The notes under the pieces: model-generated
The model's database searches: none
Told to the model about the DNA's origin: nothing
The model's input: only the letters and a program-made list of their open reading frames with translations
Assembly (NCBI RefSeq): GCF_001421745.1
Contig: NZ_LMKW01000009.1
Span: 161,507 to 225,506, forward strand
From: Sphingomonas sp. Leaf230
GTDB lineage: Bacteria; Pseudomonadota; Alphaproteobacteria; Sphingomonadales; Sphingomonadaceae
Reading direction: 5' to 3'
Length of the DNA: 64,000 nt
Made by a program: the position numbers and the translations under genes
Shown: positions 45,622-54,069 of the stretch, one piece after another
How the letters are laid out: each line of letters opens with the position of its first letter
Position numbering within the stretch: the first letter of the stretch is position 1

Positions 45622-48156
45622 TCACTTGGGCAGCTCCACCGTCGCGCCGGTGATCGTCAGGTCGCTCCATTGGCCCGCGCCGTCGCCGGGCTGGCCGCCG
45701 CCGATATAGAGGCGGTAGGCGCCGGGGACGATCGTCCGCGTGCCGTCGCGCGCGACGCTGCTCATCGATCGCGGATCGATCGTGATCGGCACGGTGCGCG
45801 ACTGGCCGGGCTTGAGCGCGACGCGGCCGAAGCCGACGAGCTGGCGCTGGAGGACGGGGGTGGTCGGGCCACCGGCCTTGGCGGCGGGCGCGACTAGGTA
45901 CGCCTGGACGACTTCTTCGCCTGCACGGTTGCCGGCGTTCGACAGCTTGGCGGTGACGGTCAGCGGCTGTCCGGCGGCGACGCTGAGCGCCGGCTTCGTC
46001 GCGGCGTAGGCGAAGTCGGTGTAGCTCAGGCCGTGGCCGAAGCCCCAGAGCGGCGTGCCGGTGAAGTAGCGGTAGGTGCGCTCCTTCATCGTGTAGTCGG
46101 TGAACGCGGGCAGGTCCGCGGTGGTCTTGTAGAAGGTGACGGGGAGGCGGCCCGACGGGTTGTTGAGCCCCGCCAGCGTCTCGGCGATCGCGGTGCCGCC
46201 GGCCTGGCCGGGATACCAGGCGGCGAGGATCGCGTCGGCCGATGCCGGATCGACCGCGACCGCGCTGCCGCTGGTGAGGACGAGGACGATGGGCTTGCCG
46301 GTCGCCTTCAGCGCTTCGAGCAGGCGGACCTGCGCTGGAGGCAGGCCGATGTTCGTGCGGTCGCCGCCGACGAAGCCGGGGACGCTGACCGAGAGCGCTT
46401 CGCCTTCGAGATCGGGCGAGAGGCCCATCACGGCGACGATCACGTCGGCATCGCGAGCGATGGCGACGGCCTGATCGAGCAGCGGCTGTGCGGGGGGGCT
46501 CCAGAGCAGGCGGACGCCTTCGTCGTCGCTGCGGTGATCGAGTTCGAGGCGGAACAGGACGGGCGTGCCGTCGCTGGTCAGCGTGACCTCGACGCGGCCC
46601 TTCTTGACCTCGCCGGCCGAGAGTTGGCGATCGCCGATCCAGAGCCGGACCGCGTCGTGTGTCGAGCAATCCTTCCAGCAGGCGGGGACGTCGACGACCA
46701 GCGGATAGGTGCCGGCGGCGGGAGGCGTGAAGGTTCCGGTCCAGCGGACGCCGAAGGTCCTGGCGAGGCCGGGGGCGGGACTCGCGCGGTTGTGGTCGAT
46801 GTCGATGTAGCGATCGGTGCGCGTCAGGGTCGGGGCGCCGACGCCCGCCTGTGTGGCAAAATATTCGGTCTTCAGGCCGCCGGCGAAGACGGTTTCGGGG
46901 ACGGGTACGGCTGCACCGTCGGCGAGCGACGAGCCCTGCGCGTAGCGGACGTTGGCGGCGCCGAACTGCTTGCGGATGCCCTCCAGCGGCGTGACCGGCG
47001 CGACCGCAGTGCCGTGGTAATTGCCTTGCAGCACGCCGAGATCGTCGGCGTCCGCGCCGATCACCGCGATCCGGCTGCCGGGCTTCAACGGCAGGCGGTT
47101 CGCGTCGTTCTTGAGCAGGACGATCGATTTCCGCGCGGCGTCGAGCGCGAGCGCACGGTGGGCGGGGGTGTCGACCTGGTCGGTGCCGATGCTGCGCCAC
47201 GGATTGGCTGCGCCGAATACGGTGCCGAGCGCGCGGCGGGCTTCGAGCGCGCGGATCAGCGCGGTGTCGACCTCGGCTTCGGTGACGAGACCCTGGCGGA
47301 CCGCGGCGGGGAGGGCGGCATAGGCGCTGCCGCAATTGAGGTCGGTGCCGCCCCGTATCGCGGCGGCGGCGGCGCCCGCGGCGTCGAGGCGGTAATGGTG
47401 GTAGAGACTGATGTTCGACACCGCGTCGCAGTCCGACACCGTGAAGCCCTTGAACCCCCAGTCGCGCCGCAGCCGGTCGACCATCAACGCCGACGATGCG
47501 CAGGCGGGGACGCCGTGGATCGAGTTGTACGCGCACATCAGCGACTGCGCCTTGCCCTCGGTCACGGCGAGCCGGAACGCGGGGAAGTAGGTCGCCTCCA
47601 GGTCATAGGGGCTGGGATCGACGTCGAAGCTGTCGCGTCCAGCCTCGGGGCCGCTGTGCACCGCGAAATGCTTGGGGGTGGCGATGACCTTGGGGTGGAG
47701 CGGGTCGGGGCCCTGCAACCCGCCGATGAAGGCGACGCCGAGGCGACCGGTCAGATACGGGTCCTCGCCGTAGGTTTCCTGGCCGCGGCCCCAGCGTGGA
47801 TCGCGGAAGATGTTGATGTTGGGCGACCAGATCGTCAGCCCTTCGTAGATCTTGCGGTTCGCACCGACGTCCTGCGCGTTGAAGCGCGCGCGGGCCTCGG
47901 TCGCGACGACGTCGCCGATCTTAGCAACCAGCGCGGTATCCCAGGTCGCAGCCATGCCGATCGCCTGCGGGAAGACGGTGGCGTGGCCGTTGCGCGCGAG
48001 GCCGTGAAGCCCCTCGTTCCACCAGTCGTAGGCGGGCAGCCCGGCCTTCGGATCGGCGGGGACGGTGCTCTGCAACTGCGCCGCCTTTTGTTCGAGCGAC
48101 ATTTGCGCGACGGCAGTCGCCACCGGATCGGCGGACGCGAGCAGGAGCCAGATCAT
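45622..48156 (-). CDS. GH3 glycosidase with PA14 domain, beta-xylosidase-like
   Basis: An 844-residue GH3 enzyme. The N-terminal barrel has IKHF-type [12 protein letters not shown] and the nucleophile Asp in [10 protein letters not shown]. The SDC form and [10 protein letters not shown] recall beta-xylosidases rather than standard beta-glucosidases. The alpha/beta sandwich domain is interrupted by a PA14 module (about residues 410-560; [14 protein letters not shown]), and a fibronectin-III-like domain ends the protein. The N-terminus [15 protein letters not shown] is a very short signal with no basic residues. The ATG overlaps the beta-mannosidase stop by four bases. Its place matches nixI, the beta-1,2-xylosidase of Xanthomonas; activity here is inferred. 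Confidence 0.9.
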   Translation of the reverse strand: MIWLLLASADPVATAVAQMSLEQKAAQLQSTVPADPKAGLPAYDWWNEGLHGLARNGHATVFPQAIGMAATWDTALVAKIGDVVATEARARFNAQDVGANRKIYEGLTIWSPNINIFRDPRWGRGQETYGEDPYLTGRLGVAFIGGLQGPDPLHPKVIATPKHFAVHSGPEAGRDSFDVDPSPYDLEATYFPAFRLAVTEGKAQSLMCAYNSIHGVPACASSALMVDRLRRDWGFKGFTVSDCDAVSNISLYHHYRLDAAGAAAAAIRGGTDLNCGSAYAALPAAVRQGLVTEAEVDTALIRALEARRALGTVFGAANPWRSIGTDQVDTPAHRALALDAARKSIVLLKNDANRLPLKPGSRIAVIGADADDLGVLQGNYHGTAVAPVTPLEGIRKQFGAANVRYAQGSSLADGAAVPVPETVFAGGLKTEYFATQAGVGAPTLTRTDRYIDIDHNRASPAPGLARTFGVRWTGTFTPPAAGTYPLVVDVPACWKDCSTHDAVRLWIGDRQLSAGEVKKGRVEVTLTSDGTPVLFRLELDHRSDDEGVRLLWSPPAQPLLDQAVAIARDADVIVAVMGLSPDLEGEALSVSVPGFVGGDRTNIGLPPAQVRLLEALKATGKPIVLVLTSGSAVAVDPASADAILAAWYPGQAGGTAIAETLAGLNNPSGRLPVTFYKTTADLPAFTDYTMKERTYRYFTGTPLWGFGHGLSYTDFAYAATKPALSVAAGQPLTVTAKLSNAGNRAGEEVVQAYLVAPAAKAGGPTTPVLQRQLVGFGRVALKPGQSRTVPITIDPRSMSSVARDGTRTIVPGAYRLYIGGGQPGDGAGQWSDLTITGATVELPK

Positions 48157-50738
48157 CGGGCGAGGGTCCTCAAGGTAAGCGCTTTCCGCAACGTCGCGGC
48201 GGAGGCGTCGGAGACGACGTGGATGGTGACGCTTTCGCCCGGCAACAGGTCGAAGCCGTCGTCGGACGGCTGGGCCGCGACCGCGCCGAAATCGAGCATG
48301 ACCGCGCGGGCCAGGTTGGCCGCGGTGATCTTCACGTCGGTGCCGGTCCAGCGAACGCTGAGGCCGGGGTCGGGATACGCCATGTCCTTCGGGAGCGCGC
48401 GTTCGATGATCGCCCGGCTCGTGCCGCCGTTATCGAGCTGCAGATCGGCGACCGCGTAGCTGCCGGTCGGCGCGGCGGCACCGAACAGCGCGTCGTCGGA
48501 CAGCGTCGCGACCAGCCTCGACGAGAGCGGCTCGAGCATCAGCGCGGCGGTAGTGTCCTTCAACACCTTGCCGTCCATCGTCATCGTCCGCACCCGCCAG
48601 CGGGAGTCGACCAGCGTGGTCGCGTCGGAGATCAGCGAGATACGGGTCGCGCCGCCTTTCCGCTCGGCGACGATCGCTTGCGGCGCGAAGAACCGCCGGG
48701 CGGCGTAGTTGAGCAGCTTCCACCGGCCGGCATGATCGATGCTCGCCCAGCTGATCGAGGGCCAGACGTCGTTGAGCTGCCAGTAGAGCGAGCCCATCGT
48801 GACCGGGCGGCAGGCGCGGTGATGCGAGGCGGCGATGCGGATCGCCTCGGCCTGGTTGACCTGCGTCAGGTAGACGAGATCGGCGAAATCGCGCGCGGGA
48901 CGCAACCGATCGCGCAGGTACATCATCAGCCGCTCATTGCCTTCGCCGGCTAGGAACTTCTGGTGCGCCTTCATCACCGGGCTGTCCGTGGCGAGCGTAC
49001 CCTTGCCGGCGAATTCGCGGATCGTCGACAGGTCGGGCATCGACTGGAAGCCGTATTCGGACATGAAGCGCGGGCAGCTGTCGAGATAGTTCTCGACCGG
49101 CTTGGAGCCCGACCAGACGTCCCAGAAATGGCGGTCGCCGTCCTTGTCGGTGTCGACGGGACCCTCGTAATTGGTCGAGGGCGAGCCGGGCCAATAGGGT
49201 GTGCCGGGGGCGTTGCGCGTGACGGCTTCGCGCAGCACGCGGTCGAACAGCACGGCCATGCCGGCGCCGATGCGCTCCTGCTCGTCGGCGCCGACCGCCT
49301 TCTTGAACGCTTTCCGGTCGGACCAGTTCTCCCAGCCCGACAGGACCTCGTTGCCGCCGGCCCACAGCACGACGGAGGGATGCGATCCGATCCGCGCGAC
49401 CTGTTCCTCGGCCTCGATCCGGACGTTCTCGCGGAAGGCGGCGTCGGGCGGCGTGACGCTGCCGCCGAACATGAAGTCCTGCCACACCATCAGGCCCATC
49501 CGGTCGGCGATGTCGTAGAACGCGTCGTCCAGATAGGTCCCGCCGCCCCAGATGCGGACCATGTTCATGTTGGCGTCGCGCGCGCCCTTCAGGATCGTCT
49601 CCATATAGGCGGGCGTGACGCGCGCCGGGAAACTGTCGAACGGGATGATGTTCGCGCCCTTGGCGAAGATCGGCGTACCGTTGACCTTGAACCCGAAGCT
49701 GCCGTCCTTGCGGATCAGCTCGACCGTGCGCAAGCCGACCCGCTTCGTCACGCTGTCCTCGGGAGTCGGCTCCGCGCCGCCCAGTGAGGCGGTGACGGTG
49801 TAGAGCGGCTGCGCGCCGTAACCGACCGGCTGCCAACGTTTCGGATCCGCGATCGCCAGCGGGATCGAGACCGCGTTGTTGCCCTTGACGAGCGTCACCG
49901 TCCGGTCGACCGAGACCGTCTTGCCGTCCGGTCCGGTGACCGCGGCGCGGATCGTCGCGACGCCGGGCGTCTCGACGGCGATGTCGAGCTTGGCGGACAG
50001 CCGTGCTTCGGTCGGCGTCAGCGCCTCCTGGTCGACGCGGAGCGTGTCGATCCGCGCGTCGTCCCAGATTTCCAGCCGGACCGGCCGCCAGATGCCGGTG
50101 TTGACGATGCGGGGACCCCAGTCCCAGCCGTAATTGTATTTGGGTTTGCGGATATAGGGCGAGGTCTGCTTGCCCTTCGGCTCGTCGCCGAACGCGCTGT
50201 CATATTCGCCCGGCAGCGGGTTCTTCTCGGCGAGCACCATCGGCTGGAGCGTGCGGATCGGCGAGGCGATCGTCACCAGCACCTCGTTGCGCCCGACCTT
50301 CAGCACCGGCTGCGCATCCACGCGCCAGCGCCGATGCGCGTTGTCGGTGGTCAGCAGCACCTTGCCGTTGACGCTGACCGTCGCGAACGTGTCGAGCCCG
50401 TCGAACACGAGGTCGAGGTGATTGCGCTGCATCATCGCCGGGGTGACGTCGAACACCCGGCGGAACTGCCATTTGGTCAGCCCCGCCCACTGGATCGCCG
50501 CCTCGTTGGTGCCCTTGAACGGATCGGGCACGCGGTGCGCCGCGATCAGGTCCTGCTGCACCGATCCGGGGACGGCCGCCGGGAGCCACGTGGCCTCGCG
50601 CTTGTGCGCGGCGGTCGCGGCGGTGTCGGTCGGATCGATCCGCACCTGCCACGCGCCGTCGAGCGGCACGACGGTCTTGGGCGAGGCGATGGCTGGCGCG
50701 GCGAGTGCGATCAGGGGAAGGACGAACCAGCGACGCAT
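48153..50738 (-). CDS. GH2 beta-mannosidase
   Basis: An exported 861-residue GH2 enzyme. Sec signal: MRRWFVLPLIALAAPAIA. The sugar-binding N-terminal domain and immunoglobulin-like domains contain YNYGWDWGPRIVNTGIWRPV, a beta-mannosidase signature. The barrel has VRIWGGGTYLDDAFYD, the acid/base Glu in WAGGNEVLSG, and the nucleophile Glu in MSEYGFQS. It should release the single beta-1,4-mannose of the N-glycan core, or mannose from manno-oligosaccharides. Its ATG shares one base with the GH20 stop (TGATG), and its stop overlaps GH3. Confidence 0.93.
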   Translation of the reverse strand: MRRWFVLPLIALAAPAIASPKTVVPLDGAWQVRIDPTDTAATAAHKREATWLPAAVPGSVQQDLIAAHRVPDPFKGTNEAAIQWAGLTKWQFRRVFDVTPAMMQRNHLDLVFDGLDTFATVSVNGKVLLTTDNAHRRWRVDAQPVLKVGRNEVLVTIASPIRTLQPMVLAEKNPLPGEYDSAFGDEPKGKQTSPYIRKPKYNYGWDWGPRIVNTGIWRPVRLEIWDDARIDTLRVDQEALTPTEARLSAKLDIAVETPGVATIRAAVTGPDGKTVSVDRTVTLVKGNNAVSIPLAIADPKRWQPVGYGAQPLYTVTASLGGAEPTPEDSVTKRVGLRTVELIRKDGSFGFKVNGTPIFAKGANIIPFDSFPARVTPAYMETILKGARDANMNMVRIWGGGTYLDDAFYDIADRMGLMVWQDFMFGGSVTPPDAAFRENVRIEAEEQVARIGSHPSVVLWAGGNEVLSGWENWSDRKAFKKAVGADEQERIGAGMAVLFDRVLREAVTRNAPGTPYWPGSPSTNYEGPVDTDKDGDRHFWDVWSGSKPVENYLDSCPRFMSEYGFQSMPDLSTIREFAGKGTLATDSPVMKAHQKFLAGEGNERLMMYLRDRLRPARDFADLVYLTQVNQAEAIRIAASHHRACRPVTMGSLYWQLNDVWPSISWASIDHAGRWKLLNYAARRFFAPQAIVAERKGGATRISLISDATTLVDSRWRVRTMTMDGKVLKDTTAALMLEPLSSRLVATLSDDALFGAAAPTGSYAVADLQLDNGGTSRAIIERALPKDMAYPDPGLSVRWTGTDVKITAANLARAVMLDFGAVAAQPSDDGFDLLPGESVTIHVVSDASAATLRKALTLRTLAR

Positions 50739-53059
50739 CAGCGTGTCTCCAACAGGGTCATGCGCTCGACCGCGTAGAACGGGTCGGACGTGGGGGAGGT
50801 GAATTGCAGGCAGACGTCGCGGTCTCCGGCGATCGTCGGCAACGTCCCCTTCACGCTGAAGCGGGTCGGCGCGGCCTTCGGATCGGGCAGCGGGAAGGTA
50901 CCCGCGATCACCGGTTTCGCGCCCTTCACGGTGCAGCCGACCAGCACCATCAGCTCGCCGTGCGGCGTCACGTTGTAATGCTGGCGCACCTTGGTGACGT
51001 CGTGCGCAAGGCCCCAGTTGCGCGGCAGGCGGGCGATATCGATCGTGAACCCCTTGGCGACATCCATCGGCGCGGCGGGGTAGGCGGTGCAGGTGTCGAA
51101 GATGTCGGCGTTGAACACTGGCGCATTGCCCTGAGCCTCAGACGTCAGCGGCAGGCGCAGGCCGAGAGATCCTTTGGGGCAGGCGATCATGTCGGACGCG
51201 GTGCGGGTCAGCAGCGCCTGGCGACCGGTCTCGAACAGGCGGGGTTCGGCGACCGGCTGGCCACTCGCATCGAACGCGGCGGCACGGATCGACACGCCGG
51301 GCTTTACCGAAAGCGGCGCGGTGTACGCGGCCGACCGGGCGGTCGGCACCTTGCCGTCGAGCGTGTAGCGGATCGTGCCGTAGGGGGCCTGCGTGGCGAG
51401 CACGACTTTCGCGCGGTTGGTGCGGAGCGCATCGCCGCGCGTGCCGTCGAGCGTGTAGCCGACTGCGAATGCGCTGTCCGCGACTTCCAGCTTCGACTTG
51501 CGCCAGCGCCGGATCTGCGGCTGGACCCGGTCGAGGAAGCCTGCGAAGTCGCGCTTGTCCTTGCCCGACCACGTGATCTCCGCGAGCGCGGCGGCGCGCG
51601 GGAAGATCAGGTGCTGCATCTGGTACGGGGTGACGATGTACTCGCTCCACAGATTGGCCTGCGCGCCGAGCACGTGCTGCGCCTTGTCCGCCGAAATGCC
51701 CGTCGGCATCGGCTCGTAGTTATAGACGGTTGCGAGCGACTGGATTGCGAGGCGGCCGGGTGGTTCGTCGGGGCGATCGCTTTGCAGATTGTCGAAATAC
51801 AGCGTCGGGGCGGGCGACAGCACGACGTCGTGGTTCTGGTTGGCGGCGTCGACCGCGCCCTTCTCGCCGCGCCACGACATCACTGAAGCCGACGCGGGCA
51901 GGCCGCCTTCGAGGATCTCGTCCCAGCCGATCAGGCGGCGCTTCTTGCTAGCCAGATAGGTGCCGAACTGGTCGATCATCCAGCTTTGCAGGCCGTTTTC
52001 GTCCTTGATGCCGAGCTTCGCCATCTGCGCCTGCACCTCGGGGCTGCGTTCCCACTGGTCCTTGACCGCCTCGTCGCCGCCGAGATGGATATAGGTGCCG
52101 GGGAACACTGCCATCAGCTCGTCGAGCACCGTCTTGACGAAGGCGATGCCCTTGGGGCCGGGGTTGAAGAGGTACGGGTTGACGCCCCATGCGTTGCTGA
52201 CTTCAGGCGTGTCGCCGATCACGCCAAGGTCTGGATAGGCCGCGACGAGCGCCTGCGCGTGGCCGGGCAGGTCGATCTCTGGGACGATCACGATGCCGCG
52301 TTCGGCGGCGTAGGCGACCAGTTTGCGCAGTTCGTCCTGCGTGTAGAAACCGCCGACGCGCGTGCCGGGTGCTTCGCCGGTCGAGGGGCTGGTACGGATG
52401 CTGCCGATCTCGGTCAGCTTGGGATAGGCCTTCACCTCGAACCGCCAGCCCTGGTCGTCCGACAGATGGAGGTGAAGCGTGTTGAGCTTCACCGACGCCA
52501 TCTGGTCGACGATCGCGTAGATCGACGGCAGCGACTGGAAATGCCGTGCGGTGTCGACCATCAGCCCACGCCAGCCGAAGCGGGGGGCGTCGTCGATCGT
52601 CACAGCGGGGATGCGCACGGGCTGGCCGAACGCGCGATCGGGGCTGATGAGCTGTGCGAGCGTCATCGCGCTGTAGAAAAGCCCGGCGTCGCCCGACGCG
52701 GTGATCTTCGCGCCGGACGCGTCGACGGTCAGCCGGTACGCTTCAGCGCCCTTGATCGCGGCATCGCGGACGAAGCGGATATTGCCGTTCGGCGACGTCT
52801 GGAGAGCGAGCCCGCGTTCGGTCTTCACATGCGCGATGAGCAGGCGCGCTGCGGCGGCGGCACCCGCGTCGGAAGGATCGGCGGTGATCGTCGCACCGTT
52901 GGCGATCGTAAAGCTGCCGGCGGTACGCGTGATCGTCGAAGGTTGCGGTACCAGCGGAAGGCGGTCCTGCGCCTGGGCAGGGATCGCGCAGAGAGCGGCG
53001 GGAAGCAGCGCCGTTGCCGTCAGCCAGCGCCCGGCATTTCGGTTCGCGGTTGCACGCAT
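50738..53059 (-). CDS. GH20 beta-N-acetylhexosaminidase
   Basis: An exported 773-residue hexosaminidase and the first gene of the glycosidase operon. The Sec signal ends LCAIPAQAQ. A GH20b domain precedes the barrel, which has FGWRGLMVDTARHFQ, LHLHLSDDQGWR, and the catalytic Asp-Glu pair in HLGGDEAVKDQW. A chitobiase C-terminal-like segment (GTIRYTLDGKVPT) and an unassigned final 130 residues follow. It would free N-acetylglucosamine from chitobiose stems or antennae, feeding the PTS encoded nearby. GGGAGC lies before the ATG at 53059. It is divergent from the GntR gene. Confidence 0.95.
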   Translation of the reverse strand: MRATANRNAGRWLTATALLPAALCAIPAQAQDRLPLVPQPSTITRTAGSFTIANGATITADPSDAGAAAAARLLIAHVKTERGLALQTSPNGNIRFVRDAAIKGAEAYRLTVDASGAKITASGDAGLFYSAMTLAQLISPDRAFGQPVRIPAVTIDDAPRFGWRGLMVDTARHFQSLPSIYAIVDQMASVKLNTLHLHLSDDQGWRFEVKAYPKLTEIGSIRTSPSTGEAPGTRVGGFYTQDELRKLVAYAAERGIVIVPEIDLPGHAQALVAAYPDLGVIGDTPEVSNAWGVNPYLFNPGPKGIAFVKTVLDELMAVFPGTYIHLGGDEAVKDQWERSPEVQAQMAKLGIKDENGLQSWMIDQFGTYLASKKRRLIGWDEILEGGLPASASVMSWRGEKGAVDAANQNHDVVLSPAPTLYFDNLQSDRPDEPPGRLAIQSLATVYNYEPMPTGISADKAQHVLGAQANLWSEYIVTPYQMQHLIFPRAAALAEITWSGKDKRDFAGFLDRVQPQIRRWRKSKLEVADSAFAVGYTLDGTRGDALRTNRAKVVLATQAPYGTIRYTLDGKVPTARSAAYTAPLSVKPGVSIRAAAFDASGQPVAEPRLFETGRQALLTRTASDMIACPKGSLGLRLPLTSEAQGNAPVFNADIFDTCTAYPAAPMDVAKGFTIDIARLPRNWGLAHDVTKVRQHYNVTPHGELMVLVGCTVKGAKPVIAGTFPLPDPKAAPTRFSVKGTLPTIAGDRDVCLQFTSPTSDPFYAVERMTLLETR

Positions 53060-53310
53060 GTCGACTGCTCCCTGTATCGGCTCCTGACGGCCGCTGGTCG
53101 AGGAATGTAACCAATATAAGTCCAGACACAACCCCGTCATTTGACAGCAAGCTTGTCCTGCTATGATAGGAGATCAGGCGTGGGGCAGTCAGGGGACATA
53201 CCAATATGGCCCATGGATTTAGTCTGGTTGCCGACCACGCGGTCCTTGGCTACGCTACCATGAGGGACGCGGCAAGGCTCGCTTTGAGCTGCCGGTCGGA
53301 GGGGGAATAC
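53060..53310. promoter_or_regulatory. Divergent control region between the GH20 operon and gntR, with two ACCAATAT sites
   Basis: The octamer ACCAATAT occurs twice in the same orientation, at 53110-53117 and 53200-53207, exactly 90 bases apart. The first overlaps a TATATT that could be the -10 box for the leftward operon. A rightward TTGACA at 53141 and TATGAT at 53162 are candidate promoter elements for gntR, but their 15-nt spacing is short. I infer GntR binding here; it is untested. Confidence 0.4.
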
Positions 53311-54048
53311 ATGGCGTTTTCCGATGACATCGGACGCTTTCGCAAGGGAAATCCATCGCCGCTCTACCTCCAGTTGCAGGAACTGATCCGCAACGCGATC
53401 GGCGAGAAGCTGTTGGTACAAGGCAATGCGATCCCGGCCGAGCGCGATCTCGCGATCGAGTACGACGTATCGCGGATCACCGTGCGGAAAGCGATCGGCG
53501 GACTGGTCGAGGAGGGGCTTCTGACGCGCAGGCGCGGCGCGGGGACGTTCGTCGCCGGGCGCGTCGAGAAGAGTTTCTCGAAGCTGTCGTCGTTCAGCGA
53601 GGACATGGCGGCACGCGGGCGCACGTCGAGCAGCAGCTGGATTTCGCGCTCGGCGGGGCAGGTGAACCCGGAGGAGGCGATGGCGCTGGGGCTGTCGCCG
53701 GGGGCGGCGGTGTTCCGCTTCAACCGCATACGCTATGCCGACGAAGAGGCGATGGCGCTCGAATTCTCGACGATCGCGGGATATTGCCTGCCGTCGGTCG
53801 AAGTGGTCGATGACTCGCTCTACACCGCGCTTGAGAACGCCGGGAGCCGGCCGGTACGCGCACTGCAACGCCTGCGCGCGGTGCCGTTCGGGGGCGAGCA
53901 TGCGCGGATGCTGGGCGTCGACGCGGGCCATGCCGGGCTGTTGATCGAACGCCGCGGCTTCCTGCGCGATGGCCGGGCCGCGGAGTTCACGCGCTCCTAT
54001 TACCGCGGCGATGCGTACGACTTCGTCGCCGAACTCGCCGATATCTGA
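53311..54048 (+). CDS. GntR/HutC family transcriptional regulator (UTRA domain), NagR-like
   Basis: A 245-residue regulator. The N-terminal winged helix has SPLYLQLQELIRNAI, PAERDLAIEYDVSRITVRKA and EGLLTRRRGAGTFV. The C-terminal UTRA effector domain starts near KLSSFSEDMAARG. Regulators of this type (NagR, NagQ, DasR) answer to N-acetylglucosamine-6-phosphate or glucosamine-6-phosphate. Its place between three catabolic transcription units suggests it controls them. The start at 53311 has GGAGGGGG upstream; the frame is open to 53206, but the extension is atypical. The GH2 galactosidase begins 21 nt downstream. Confidence 0.9.
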   Translation: MAFSDDIGRFRKGNPSPLYLQLQELIRNAIGEKLLVQGNAIPAERDLAIEYDVSRITVRKAIGGLVEEGLLTRRRGAGTFVAGRVEKSFSKLSSFSEDMAARGRTSSSSWISRSAGQVNPEEAMALGLSPGAAVFRFNRIRYADEEAMALEFSTIAGYCLPSVEVVDDSLYTALENAGSRPVRALQRLRAVPFGGEHARMLGVDAGHAGLLIERRGFLRDGRAAEFTRSYYRGDAYDFVAELADI

Positions 54049-54069
54049 CCTTTAATACCGAGAGCACCG

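Noticed and set aside
41886-47536. Two long leftward frames (to 45143 and 47536) that extend GH92 and GH125 far upstream
   Set aside because: The extensions overlap GH125 and GH3 in another phase. Clear twin-arginine-like signal starts at 44183 and 45610 mark the true N-termini.
46033-48459. Rightward 808-codon frame antisense to GH3
   Set aside because: It has no motifs, and the opposite strand has a complete GH3 with nucleophile and PA14 domain.
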